Part shown: piece by piece, positions 22,790 through 34,200 of the stretch | How positions within the stretch are numbered: the first letter of the stretch is position 1 | Layout of the letters: every line of letters begins with the position of its first letter | NCBI GenBank assembly: GCA_036571765.1 | Contig: BROE01000013.1 | Span: 6,359,183 to 6,423,182, forward strand | Source: Plecoglossus altivelis | Taxonomy: Eukaryota > Chordata > Actinopteri > Osmeriformes > Plecoglossidae | Reading direction: 5' to 3' | DNA length: 64,000 nt | Notes under the pieces: model-generated | The model's input: only the letters and a program-made list of their open reading frames with translations | The model's database searches: none | What the model was told of the DNA's origin: nothing | Translations under genes and position numbers: made by a program

Positions 22790-25700
22790 CTGAGTGAAAA
22801 CACAGAAAAGGTAGGGAGGTCACATGTCAACATCCTCCCCTTCCCCCCCAAAAGATCCTCATTCAATTGGCTGAACACTTGCGTCCCTACCATACAGCTC
22901 CTGAATGCCTTTGACGTCATCATCAGACAGCCTGAAGTCCTTGGTGTAGGTGTAGATGGGTGCCATCAGAGCCCCAGGGTCCTGGGAGTGCTCCAAGCCC
23001 AGAGCATGTCCAAACTCATGGGCCGCAACCAGGAAGAGACTGTATCCTGAACCATCCGATACAAGCAAAGGCGTTAGGGCAAACATCACAACCTCACAAC
23101 CGATCAAAATATTCAGGCTACACGCAACCAGTCAAAGTGCTTTGATTCGCAGGTTGCATTTGAAACAAGGCACCTTGGTCAGGACAGAAGCCCCACTTGC
23201 GGTCATCGTCGTAGCTCTTGGTGGTTGCGCACCACATCTTGCCGTCACTGCGGCCGGAGGCAGTGCAAGCTTCATACGTGTCTCCCAGGAAGGTAAAGGG
23301 GAAGACACAGGGACCACCTTCTGAGTTCCCTCCCACGGTAGACATGGCTGTCAGGGGTTGACATCAGAGTTCGATTGATCACCCAGAACTGGGAATAAAC
23401 AGGATTTATATCTGTCTGCTATAGACAGGATACATTCAACAATCAGACTCTCATTTTAGTGCAACCATTCTCAACCTTCTCCAGTTTGCGACCGACTTGC
23501 CCAGATCAAATATTTTTTGCAGCCCCCCAACATATCCTTACCCTTAATTGCAGTAATCACACAATTTACAACCCGGAATCTAAACAGCTCGCTCAGCACT
23601 CAAACTAGACAGTGCATCCATCAGGGCCACAGTAAGCACACAGGCCACCCTCACTGACATATTTTCTGTTTCCAGATTTGTGTTACAAACTTAGAGACAT
23701 GTTGGAATTATATTATCCATTGGGAACAGATATGATAGATGTGAGTGGGGGAACAAGGGAATGTTGAAAACCTGAAGACAGTTTTAGGTTTTTCAGAAAT
23801 GTAGTCTAATCTACAGTATGCTCTTTTCTTCAATTCGTGCTCCCTAAATGACGAAATGTTGTAGTCCTACCTTAAACAAATAATTTGGCTAATTGCAGTA
23901 CACATCTACATATAATTAGCTTTTTACTCAAAACCCAGAAACCACTCCTCTAATGGCAGCTTCAGTTCACTCAACATAAGTAATCTACTCAATCTCACAA
24001 TTTGGGCTTTGAAGAGCCGGGGACTTTGTTGTTTTTTTCGCCCTGGTCAACCCTTTGCCTATTCAGAGCTAGCGCACTCGGCTAAGACGCTCAGCTGCAT
24101 TCCCAGCCAATTAGAACCAGATGGAGACCCAAGCAGTCGTAAGGCAGCAGCTCCTTCTCCCCCACAACATGGACTCCTCCGCCCCCTTGTCCCCCACCCT
24201 CCCAGCCACAGGAGCCAAGTCCTTCTGACACAATGGAAAATAAGGCTTGCCAGCCCGGTGCACAGTAAAATACTTTTACAGTCATTTAGGGAGACCGCTG
24301 CTGAACTTGAGAGAAATCACAGGTCTAGAGCATTTTTGTGGACAGTTAAACAGACACACTCTCCTAATCTTGATAACCAAACAGACAGAAAAAACAACAA
24401 ATAGCCACAAAATGCTACTGTCATTGTCCATCGATGTCCATTACGCTACTTTAACCAGTGGACTCACCAGTCTCAGGGCAGAAACCATAGGTCTTGTCTC
24501 TGTCGTAGTCCTCGGTGGTGGCACACCAACGGTAACCATCGTCACGACCCTCCGTGGTGCAGCCTTCATACTTATCCCCCTGGAACGTGAAGGGGAACTT
24601 ACAAGGAGCTCCATCTGCATTCCCACCCAGGGTGAACAGCACTGTTGCACAGGAACATGGAAACAAAGGAATGACATCAGAGAGTCAAGTTATGTTGTTG
24701 CGATGTCACTCTGTAGTATGTAAGCGTGCTTTGTGTTTGATGACAGTCAGTACCATGGACAGCAACGCAAATACAAACAAGAGGTAATAACGAGGCCCTA
24801 GATCAAGAAACTGGCCAATAAAATAGAGGGGAGTTAAGCTTATTTCACAATTCGATCCACATAGCATTTTTCCAAGCCTGCTGTCCCACCTATTTGTTCT
24901 CAGAAAAGATAAACAAAGCTGGGAACAAACCCGTAACCTCAGATATGCAGCAGTTACTGGCACTCACAAATGAAACTGCGTCAAAATACAGACGCACATT
25001 CGTAGAGGGGTTTCATCAACCAGAACACTCAGGCATTTCACAAGAACACCGTTGTGCAATACCTTCGCAGGACACATCTGTGGGTAAGGAAAGAAAGCCA
25101 TGTTGACTGGAACTCACACTCATGGGGGCAGAAACCATATTTGCCGTCGTCGTCAAAGTTGTACGTGGTGGAGCACCACAGGAAGCCGTCGTCGCGACCT
25201 TGAGGGGTACAGCTGCTGTATTCCTTTCCCATGAAGAGGAAGGGGAATTTACAGAACTCTCCATCAGCATTCCCAAACTTCACCTTCACCACTTTGGAAC
25301 AAAGAAAGTTTGGTCAACCGCGTGCCCTATACAAGCCTAGTACAGTACATCCCTGTAGAATGGTAGCAAAAATATAAAAATGCGCTCTTTGAAGGCAATT
25401 GAGATATACTCAGAATGGCCAGATGTAAAGTGACTTCTCAGTTTCTGCACGTTTCACTTTAGTCACTGAGTTTGAAATACCTTGGCCGTCTCCCAGGGTC
25501 CATTGCTCATCGTCATCAAAGTGAGAGTCTCCTCCAATGCCTGGTCCAGGTGCGAAGGCATGAGCCAGGAGGCCGTCCTTACCATCAAAGGGATAGCCAT
25601 CACCGTGCTCTGTTGGCATGACAACACCCGATTCATACAACTGTGGGCTAAGCATAAGGCGAACAAAGACTCTCAGCATTCTAGAAGGACACAAGCATGT

Positions 25701-27823
25701 GATTACATTATCTTAATAATGAAACATTATTGTCAGCAGACCGTTCCATCCAGGGACTATAGGGGGCATTTGAACCTGTAACCTCTTAAACTGCAGTCAA
25801 AAACTCTACTTCTGAGCTATACCTATTCCCATAATTGACACCCATGGAACTTTACTGCTCTCTGTGGTCATGAGTGTGTGTTTGCGTGTCATTACTTGGA
25901 TCCTGTCAGACGAGGCCAGACAGGCCTGGGGGGGGGAGAAGGTCACATTGCGAGTGATTGTCTGGAAGAATGTTTGGCTGAATTGGTTTAGATACAATTT
26001 CGAAAACCCCCCCACCACAAACCACATTAGTAAACAAAACCATAGGAACTAAAGTACAGTTTTCATATGTGGGACAGTCCTCAGACGAAAGAATAGAGTT
26101 GCGTTCTTTACTGCAGAGATGATGCTTTAAACAGTTCTTATTTTTGTCTGGTCCACCTCACGATGTCAGACAGAAATCAAACAGAGAGAACTGACTGTAA
26201 ACAGTAACTAGGTACTATGACAGATACAATATGTATTTTACAGTAGCTAAAAGGGGAATAATGAATGCAATACCATTGCGACCAAAATTGATCATGATGT
26301 CAGCCTCTCCATCCATGATGCGGGTGAACCTGAGCGGGGTGACATCACTCCATACTTTGAAGGCTCTGAAGAAAGCATCGTCCACAGTCTCCTCATCCAG
26401 ATCCGGTGTGTGTCCTAGAATCCTGAAGGGGGAGGGGGAAGGGGACAGATTTGAAATGTGGACTCATTGAAAAATTAGGCTTCTGACGGTGTGTGTGTTT
26501 GGGAATAACATGAGAATGGACGGCGAAGGCCATGACATGTGAATCGAAGTCCTTGCAGAACTTTATGTCTTCAGTAAAGAAGCTGCTACAGTGTATACAG
26601 GCAATTCAGCTGAGATGGGCCACAACATCCTCCTCCTTCAAGTTAGATGAGCTTACAAGCACAAACACCCCAGTGAGCCAGTCTTGTGAAAAAAGGTTTT
26701 CTGTAAGAGTCCAGCCAAGAAGCCCTATTATGCGTCTGTCTGTGCATTCCTGAGTGCAGCCACTAAGACACTTTTTTTTGCTGGTGTTGTTTTCATTAGG
26801 TTGCTGTCTTTTTTAGTACAGACAACATGGCACAGACACCCAGAGAGTTGAGAACAGAGAGAGAGCTGCTGTGAGCGAAGGGATCTTCTAGACACTTGGC
26901 GTTGGCAGGAAGCTAGATGCTTTCTCAGACTGGGTAGGTGGAGACGGGGGTTGCGTGGGAGTTGGTGCATAGCTGAGGTTTAACTATCTCCCAGTTAGAC
27001 CAAGAGAAGCTTGGAAAATGCTCAGCATTTGAAATGCAATCGTGAAGCTTCTTTCAGAACCCTTGATACAGCAAAACTCACTGATTTGTAAAACTAGCAC
27101 ACAGTATTATGTCACATTCCCTGACCTGTAGGTGATGGCGTTTTTCTGCCACATGGGTTTCCTGTGGAAGAAGTTGTAATTGGCTACATCTGGAACGCCA
27201 CAGCGGGGCTTCTTCATAATCTCCACTGTCTTGGGGTCGATCTCACCCGTCTCTTGCAGTGAAAAGAACTTCTGCATTTTTTTCAAACTGTCCTTGAGCA
27301 CCATAAGGTTGCATCTGTCTTGTGGGCAGCCATAGAACTTGTTCAAATAGTGCTACACGGGTAAGGGATAGAAGGGAAAAAAATCCAGCTTTAATATGAG
27401 GTACATCACATAGGGTGCGGTGCAAATAACTATGCCAACTCTATTGTTCGTGATCATTCTTTTTAATAATCAATTTAGTGAAGATAATCACAGTTGATTA
27501 AAACAAGGTATCCCACATTAAATGGATTTCATTTTTTTACATTGTATATTTTCATCTTTAGACCAACGAAGGAACATGCTAAAAACTTAACAACATTTGT
27601 TTATCCAGTTCTAACAGCAAAGTTCCAAGTCTGAAAAACAAACGAGCAAATATACAAACAAACTTACCAGTGCAACTTCTTTGTCTGTTTTAGGAGTTGT
27701 ATCGTCACCAGGAAACTTTATAATAGGTGATGGGGCAGCATACGTTTTCTGAAAAACTACAAACTGGATCACAAACAATTTAAGTACAATATGTCGAGAA
27801 CTAAACATCGTTTGGCCCCCCAT
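18065..27823 (-). CDS. mmp2: Matrix metalloproteinase 2 (gelatinase A, 72-kDa type IV collagenase), complete, 13 coding exons, 658 aa
   Basis: Exons, 5' to 3': 27668-27823, 27126-27352, 26274-26422, 25481-25609, 25118-25291, 24468-24641, 23174-23347, 22891-23046, 22663-22789, 19999-20135, 19211-19370, 18891-19000, 18065-18168. Total 1,977 nt, all GT-AG and in phase; human MMP2 has 13 exons and 660 aa. Order: signal peptide (about 1-29), propeptide with cysteine switch PRCGVPD (Cys103), catalytic domain split by three fibronectin type II modules (about 222-394), zinc site HEFGHALGLEH (404-414) with its Met turn, and a four-bladed hemopexin domain closed by Cys467 and the terminal Cys658. The secreted zymogen degrades gelatin and collagen IV. 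The Asn110-Tyr111 bond matches the mature N-terminus of the human enzyme. The ATG at 27823 is chosen for its strong context (A at -3, G at +4) and the signal peptide; 27808 is an alternative. Confidence 0.97.
20136..22662 (-). other. mmp2 intron 9 (largest), with a purine-rich tract
   Basis: A 2.5-kb intron. Next to the acceptor, 20140-20335 is GA-rich on the plus strand (pyrimidine-rich in the transcript), with AGAG, AAAG and GGAG runs. The remainder has no recognisable gene. Other mmp2 introns over 300 bp (18169-18890, 19371-19998, 23348-24467, 24642-25117, 25610-26273, 26423-27125, 27353-27667) also lack coding sequence. Confidence 0.6.
22891..23046 (-). other. mmp2: mmp2 catalytic zinc exon
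   Basis: Encodes YSLFLVAAHEFGHALGLEH followed by QDPGALMAPIY. His404, His408 and His414 bind the catalytic zinc, Glu405 is the general base, and the methionine after GAL forms the Met turn typical of metzincins. All residues are intact. Structural-zinc histidines (179, 194, 207) and Asp181 lie in exon 25481-25609. Confidence 0.95.
23174..25291 (-). other. mmp2: mmp2 fibronectin type II triplet (three exons of 174 nt)
   Basis: Exons 25118-25291, 24468-24641 and 23174-23347 each encode one gelatin-binding FN2 module with four cysteines (pattern C-FPF...C...WC.TT...GFCP). All are exactly 174 nt and start and end in phase 1, so any one can be skipped or duplicated without a frameshift. The modules insert in the catalytic domain just before the zinc-site exon, as in all gelatinases. 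Confidence 0.95.
25758..25826 (-). pseudogene. Degenerate tRNA-Cys-like sequence (tRNA pseudogene or tRNA-derived SINE) in mmp2 intron 3
   Basis: Read on the minus strand it follows cytosolic tRNA-Cys(GCA): TATAGCTCAG, an anticodon-arm TTTGACTGCAG, then AAGAGGT and GGTTCAAAT, ending TGCCCCCT. The A box TAGCTCAGAAG (25819-25809) fits the consensus; the B box (25776-25766) has one mismatch and lies 43 nt away, as in a tRNA. The acceptor stem is not restored and the 3' side of the T arm is deleted, so it is not a working tRNA. Confidence 0.7.
27126..27823 (-). other. mmp2: mmp2 signal peptide and propeptide exons
   Basis: Exon 27668-27823 encodes a hydrophobic leader (HIVLKLFVIQFVVF) ending in TYA|APSP, the same mature propeptide start as mammalian MMP2. 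Exon 27126-27352 encodes the propeptide, including PRCGVPD, whose cysteine ligates the catalytic zinc to keep the enzyme latent, and the downstream cleavage region VANYNFF. The intervening intron is 27353-27667. Confidence 0.9.
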
Positions 27824-28275
27824 ATTTGCCAGGATAGGAGCCGCTGGGTAAATAGTCGGAGTGAAATGTCGTGCGTTCTGGGTTGCTGTCTCAACCCAAA
27901 TCTCTTCTCCTTTATTTTTCCTCAACGGGACATCCTGAACCCCCGCTCGGTGGAGTTCTGCTTGCACATGCACTTTTTGATTTCGCTCTCCCAACATGAA
28001 GTCAGTACACTGCGCAGTCTCAATGTTGGGGAAAATGTAACCGGAGACACACAACTTTGCTGTCGACGGTCATTACAGCTGAATGCGTGTGTTTACCGAT
28101 GCTCTTTTAGCGATGCATCAACGTTGAAATATTCTCAATGACTTATGTCAGGTAAGAACAAAAAGTAATTTAAGAAAGCTTAACATGGAGGTTTCTAAAC
28201 ACGTGTCGGGATGCAACCATGTAGACTGCCTTAACGGTTGGTAAAAATAGATAGATGACCTCCCAATCATATATA

Positions 28276-28282
28276 TTTTATA
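28276..28282 (-). promoter_or_regulatory. mmp2: Candidate mmp2 TATA box (distal option)
   Basis: Minus-strand TATAAAA at 28282-28276 in an AT-rich block, about 455 bp upstream of the start codon. A second AT-rich option (AATAAA at 27916-27911) lies much closer. An in-frame ATG at 27995 without an intervening stop makes a start this far upstream less comfortable. Weak evidence. Confidence 0.2.
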
Positions 28283-28299
28283 AGCTTATCTTACCAGTA

Positions 28300-31200
28300 T
28301 TTAGTTTCATAAACCCTCTATGCTATGTCTGACCATTGATAACAATTGAAAAAAACGTGTAATGCCTTCAACATGATCAGGCGAACCAGCTTTTGGGGTC
28401 ACAGTTTGTATTCTGGATTAAACAGTGAATGTCAGGGGCAGGTGCATGTAAGACGTCAGCGGACAGCTACATGGCCTGTGTGTTTCACCTCAGAAAATAA
28501 CACAGATGTAGGTCTCATCATAAACTGACCTTGTTGTGGAACTAAACAACCAGGGGTATTTTGTGGCTCAGGTTGTCGCGTTGAATAAACAACAATATAA
28601 GCTTTTCATTGCTGTTTCCTGGCACGTGTTTTTTTTTTTTTTTACATCAAGAAAGAATGTATTCTCAATATTAGAAGGCTTGTGGGCTTTTGACTGACTG
28701 AGGCCACATCCTGAAACTATGGCTGAAGCCTGGTTCTTGAATGGTAAAAGGTTGACATCTGGTGGTCATATTTCCATGTTGTTTCTTTCTACTGAACAAA
28801 GTCAGTAACACTATTACGATGATCTAGTGGATCAGGAAGGCTACAAGTGTGACAGGACTTAATACTACAAGCACTTTTAACATCTCTGTTTTCCCAAAGG
28901 GATACTTATGTTTTTGATTGTGTTGGATTGTGCTACTAGAGCCAGTGTATAATCAGAGTTTTACAGTATTGGACAAACATGGTACTTGCACCTTGCACCA
29001 TCAAGTGACTGTAACCAATGCCTGGTCCTTCAGAAAATACCAAAGCTGTTGCACTGTTTGTAAGCGTAAGTGTGGAACTCCTTTCAAGGCTTTTCTATTG
29101 AGGTGTGTCACTTCCCTCTAGTGGCTGAATAAAGCATTACATGTCAGTCTCGTTGAGTCCCAGGAGCAGCTGCACAGAAGCCCCAGATATACCTTAACTC
29201 CCCATGACATCTCTTTGTTTTCCCCTCTCAGTGTGGATTAGTCTTGACGGGGTGTGAACGTGGACTCTTTAATAGAGAAAGCCAAAAGACTTTGCTTAGA
29301 GATCTTGACAGACGGATAGCTCCCAAATAGGCTTTTTTTGTGACCTGTCTCACAAACCAATTTCCCTTGCTTTTAGCCAGAGTACAGTTAATTTTTCATA
29401 GCCGGGCTGTTGGTGGTTTCAGAGTGAACGTAACATCCATTTGCCTACAATACCCTGGCCCTGTCACTTTGGAGCAGAGCTTTATTTCATGCACTGATAC
29501 ATGCTGCCATCTCCTCAGACTGACACAGAGCGATCTCTCACAAAGCCACAGAACAGAGTGGCTGCCCATTAAATGTACAGGCGCCTGCCTCTCCAAATAG
29601 AAAGCAAAATGAAACAGTGAGATGCGCTGAGTTGAGTTGCATCTAAGTGAATGCCTTTGTGCAAGCGGATGCAAATTCGTAGGGGGAAACAAGCACGAAG
29701 AGATTGGTCTGATCAACTTTGATTTGCATGTAGATTGTTTCTTTTCTTCTTTGTTTGTTGACTGCCAGCCCTACTTTAGACTGAAATGACGACGCTCTGC
29801 TGCCTGTCTTGTCTTGAGGCTGTGCTTATTGCAGCTCGGGTAGGACGCGTTTCTGTTGCTTTCATTTGTGCGCCCAGCGAGGAGGTTGATTTTCAGACAG
29901 TGGACCACAGACACCTTTACTAAGCCCCTCTACAAGAGGAACTATAACTCAAGAGTGCCACTTCATCAATTCAACAACATACTCGGCTTACATCGAACAC
30001 ATGAACCTGGTAAAACTTTGAAGCTAATATGCTCCGCTATATTGGACATAAAATAATTTATACTGTACAGCATGTTAGCTAGATCTTTAATTGAACTAGT
30101 TTAGACATCTTTTTCGCTTTGTACTCATTGAAATTACAATTTCATGTGCAATATGCTTAGTCTGGTTCCACGTGACACACATCCATGTCATTAATTTAGC
30201 ACTTGTGTCTTTCTTCCTAAATCTGCCAGTCTCCCTGCTGTGGCTGTGAAAGGGACAGTCTGGTCTTGCAGGCCAGTTGTGTCAAGCCTCTCCAGCTGGC
30301 TGTCCTCTAACCCCCCAGTTCTGTTTCCCTTCAGTCCAGAGGCCAGGGTCCAAGCTGGGGAGCGGGATGTCACCCTCTTCCCCTCCTAGGCCCCAGCCAG
30401 ACCCTCTGAAGGAACATCAAACCAAACCCTCTTCGTGATTCTCTCAAGGTCATGAAAGGCAAACGCCACGTCCTCCCTCCCTCTCTCTCCTCTCCGTCCA
30501 AGCTGTGGAGAGAAGTTCCTGCTGGACTGTGGGGGATTGAGTGCAACATGCGTAGTGCAGACCCACCACCGAGTGAAGGATAAGCATAGACTTTTACTCC
30601 ATACTTAAGAGTACTGCGTGCTGTTCTTTTGGGTTGGTGTCATTATGTTGGGCTGAGTAATTAGTACTGACACGGAGAGCTTATCATTACTTTGCAAATA
30701 CGATCAGGCCCAGGCAACGGTTGCTGAGTAAAAGACAAACAAACATTGTCACCCCCAGTGATGAATCTGTTTCAAAGAAGTTCGTTTTGCAAAGCACTGT
30801 GTCACCGACTAGTCTGACACACATTATGTCAACTAGTTAGAAACATTTTGATGATGAATTATTGACGATAAATCCATTATCTTTCTCATATTTTATTCAT
30901 GAGTGCACTAAGACACTTGAGGACTTGGAGGCTACGGGGTAATTACTGTTCCATATTGTATCACAGGTCTTTTCTCGGATGCAAGAAGCCCGACTGAGTA
31001 AATCTCAGATTTGCACATTTTGACTGACGTCTTGTATGGGTGCGTGGCCCAGAGCAACATCGGCAGTCAATTCTTTTATTTAAGGCTTTCTCCCCCTTTC
31101 TGTTTCTCTTTTAGCAGGCCTTGTAAACACTGATGCAATAATGCCTTCCATTATATGCCAGGATGAGCTGCGTCTCTCTCGTGACTCCCCTCCATCGCAA

Positions 31201-34200
31201 TAATAGGTCAACAGCTGTATTTAAAAAATTAATCACATTCTTGGCAGTCGCAAAGGTTAGCCTCTCCACTCTGAGATGCATTTGGAGGCTCTGATCAGCC
31301 GCGGATCTCCAAGGAGATGAGGAAGAGGTGCCTTTGATGAGTACAGCATGTAAATGATTTGTGTGTGTTTATAGGACACGGGGCTGCCCTTGCCCTCACT
31401 CCAACGCTGCTGAGTGCTCCACCTAGTGGCAGAGCATGGCTACAGCACGGGGATGGGACATCTCGCCACTTTTTGGGGGGAGTTTTTTACTTGGGCCTTT
31501 TGACTTACTTCTTTTTCACTCACTCACTCGCTCATTCGCTCATTTGCTCATTCACTTGGATTTAAAGTTGATTCTAGTGGGTACTTCTAGCAGTACTGTC
31601 TATCAAATAGTGTTGTATCCCTCCTGCCCTAATAATGACTGTGGAAATGTACATGAGGTGATGAAAATACATTTCCCCCTTGTAAGAGTTTTTAGAAATT
31701 GAAATATTGATGGCTTTTTCGTCTTTAAAACAAATGACTCTCAAAGATATCAGGACAAGCATATGAAATATGAATGGAGACCTTGAATTGCTTTTAGTTA
31801 TTTTGAAATATTCAAACTTGTATTTATAGACTGCCATGGCTCCTCTGGTTGCCATGCACAAGGCTGACAGTTGAGAATGAATTTTTCAGTGTTGTTCTGA
31901 TTTGGCCCCTCCTAACAGTAAATTAATACCCGCGATAAGTCATGTACGAGCTTGGATTTACCTGCGCGGTCTCTGAATGATGCGAATGAAACATGATGTA
32001 ACAGAGTGAAAGGAGTGTTGAAATACTGCTGTGGGCCTGCCTCTTGACAGCTCTAAGAGGACTGCTGCAGATTAGCCATTATGCTGTTTGTACATGTCAG
32101 CTTTCTGACGTGTTTCGAGTGTTCGCTTCTGAGGGAGGGATGTGAGTACAGTGAGCACAATTTGACAGTTGGCCCTACTTGTCTATAAATTGTGAGGAAA
32201 ATATGGTTGTTGCGATTATTATTAGATGCATATCCTTTGAAATAACACCAGTGATATGTGAGTCAGATTTACGGAACCCATTCCTCAAGCATTTTGAAAT
32301 ACTTCTGTTTCATATCGTCTCTGTTACCTTTGAACGCTTTCGTTGTTTCTGTTTTGTTTGTTTATGAGATTCCTGACTCTAAATTGTGGTAGAGTTGAAG
32401 GAATGTTGGCTGGACATTAATGGAGAAGAGCGAGGGATTATCATACTTGAACATCGATATTCCAGAAGGCAGACGATATCTTCGTCCTGGGGGAAGAGGG
32501 AGAGAATATCACTCTGAGATTTCTTACAGTTCGTCTCTCCTCTTTTCTTAGTCTACCCGAGGGGGTTGTGACCTTATGTGGTCACCTTCACCTGGTTTGT
32601 ACAAATGTTTCAAATCCCTAATCTGCCACATGCCATCCTCAAAGCATGGCGTGTGTGCGAGGCTGCGTGTGCGTGTGCTTAGTGGCTGAGATTACCTAAT
32701 CGTGAAGACTTGTGGGGTTTCCAGGCTAGGCCTGCGCTGATTTGGAAAGCGTAATACACTAAGGTAAGCAGTCTTAATCTGCTTTGGACGCACATGCAGA
32801 CTACGACGCTGGATTTGATTTGATGTGAATCTATGGCACACCCGCTTTACATCAAACAGCAACATTTCAACAGCTGTGCTCAATATGAGTTTTGACATGT
32901 TTTTTTTTCCTCCCAAACTGAAATCTCGTCACATCCGAAGTGGTTCAAACAAATCCTCAAATTCACCCTGTTTAACCTGCTTCCTGGAAAAAGTAATACC
33001 TTCAAAGCCAAATATGCCATGATTATAGTTCTGCATCTTTGTCACAAATTCCATTTGAAAGTGAATTTCCTATACCCTGTCAATAACAACCTAAGCATTA
33101 ACTCAAAGTGCGGAAGCATAATTCAATAAAGCTGTTTCTTTTTTGGTTTTGACCCCATGTCACCGTGGTCGTCCAAGAGCGTTGAGTTACAGTTGTTTTC
33201 CCTCTCTCTCTGTAACCTTATTGCCTTTCCAGAGACACATCAGCCTGAATATCTCAGTTCCTGCATGGGCCAACTGTCTAAACAGCACGGTCAATGTGTA
33301 ACTGTTCGAAACGCATTTCAGTATCACGCACAGCTAGAGATGTAGCTCTCGAGTGCCAGTTCGTCACGGAATCTCAAAGAAGTCTTGCTTGTCCCTCCCA
33401 GTGTTTGGGTGAGCTGCCTTATCACGCACCTTCAGCGTGTATCACAGAGGAGGCTATCTTAACCAGCCTAAACAGTGTGGTGTGCGTGGCAGTGAAGGTG
33501 GGCCATGTATGAACCAGTGTTCTGACCCCTGGAAGCCATGCCTCCTCCTATTGCTGCTGCCTGTGATCTGGGCCTCTGTTGTAGGGGCTTGTCTGTGGCC
33601 CTCAGGCCCCTGGTCTCCTGAGCGCCGGATGGCATGCCAGCCATCCTAGCCAAGGATGTTTGCAGGATATTGAAAAAGACCTTTGTCAGGAAGCAGAGGC
33701 CCAGCACCCCTTAGGAAAGGAGCGATGGTGAAGCTCTGATACTTGATTGTATCAACTTTCTCTCTCTTGGCGATGTGGAGGCCACTAGTCAAGACAGTGT
33801 TTGTCTGATAGGTGACAGCTTTGCACTGCAATTGGGAGTCGAAAAGACTGGGGATTTGTGCTCTATCAGCCCCACTGTAAAGATAAGCTTATAAAGGCAC
33901 AATGATCCCCTGTTTCTAAGGATATCTGGTTGTTGTGGGGTGTGCATTTTTTGAAAGAATTATGAATAGCTTGGGACAAGCAGTCACATGTTGGACTGAG
34001 TGCATTGTGTCTGGCATTCAGGAAAGTGACAGGGTATGAATCAAGCTCAAGCCAGCCCTAGCCCCATTAATACGTACGACTTAAGTTTAATTTATATGAT
34101 ATTCCCAGCAGAATTATTATTATTCTGAGGATCTTGCCAAGAACATTTGGCCTATAAAGAAATTAACTTTGTCTCTTTGCTAAGTACTTCAATACATCAA

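Noticed and set aside
23455..23530. Sequence resembling the end of hAT (Charlie-type) transposons (TTCTCAACCTT, then a CAGCCCCCC block)
   Set aside because: Resemblance is short and from memory; no terminal repeat pair or target-site duplication could be found.
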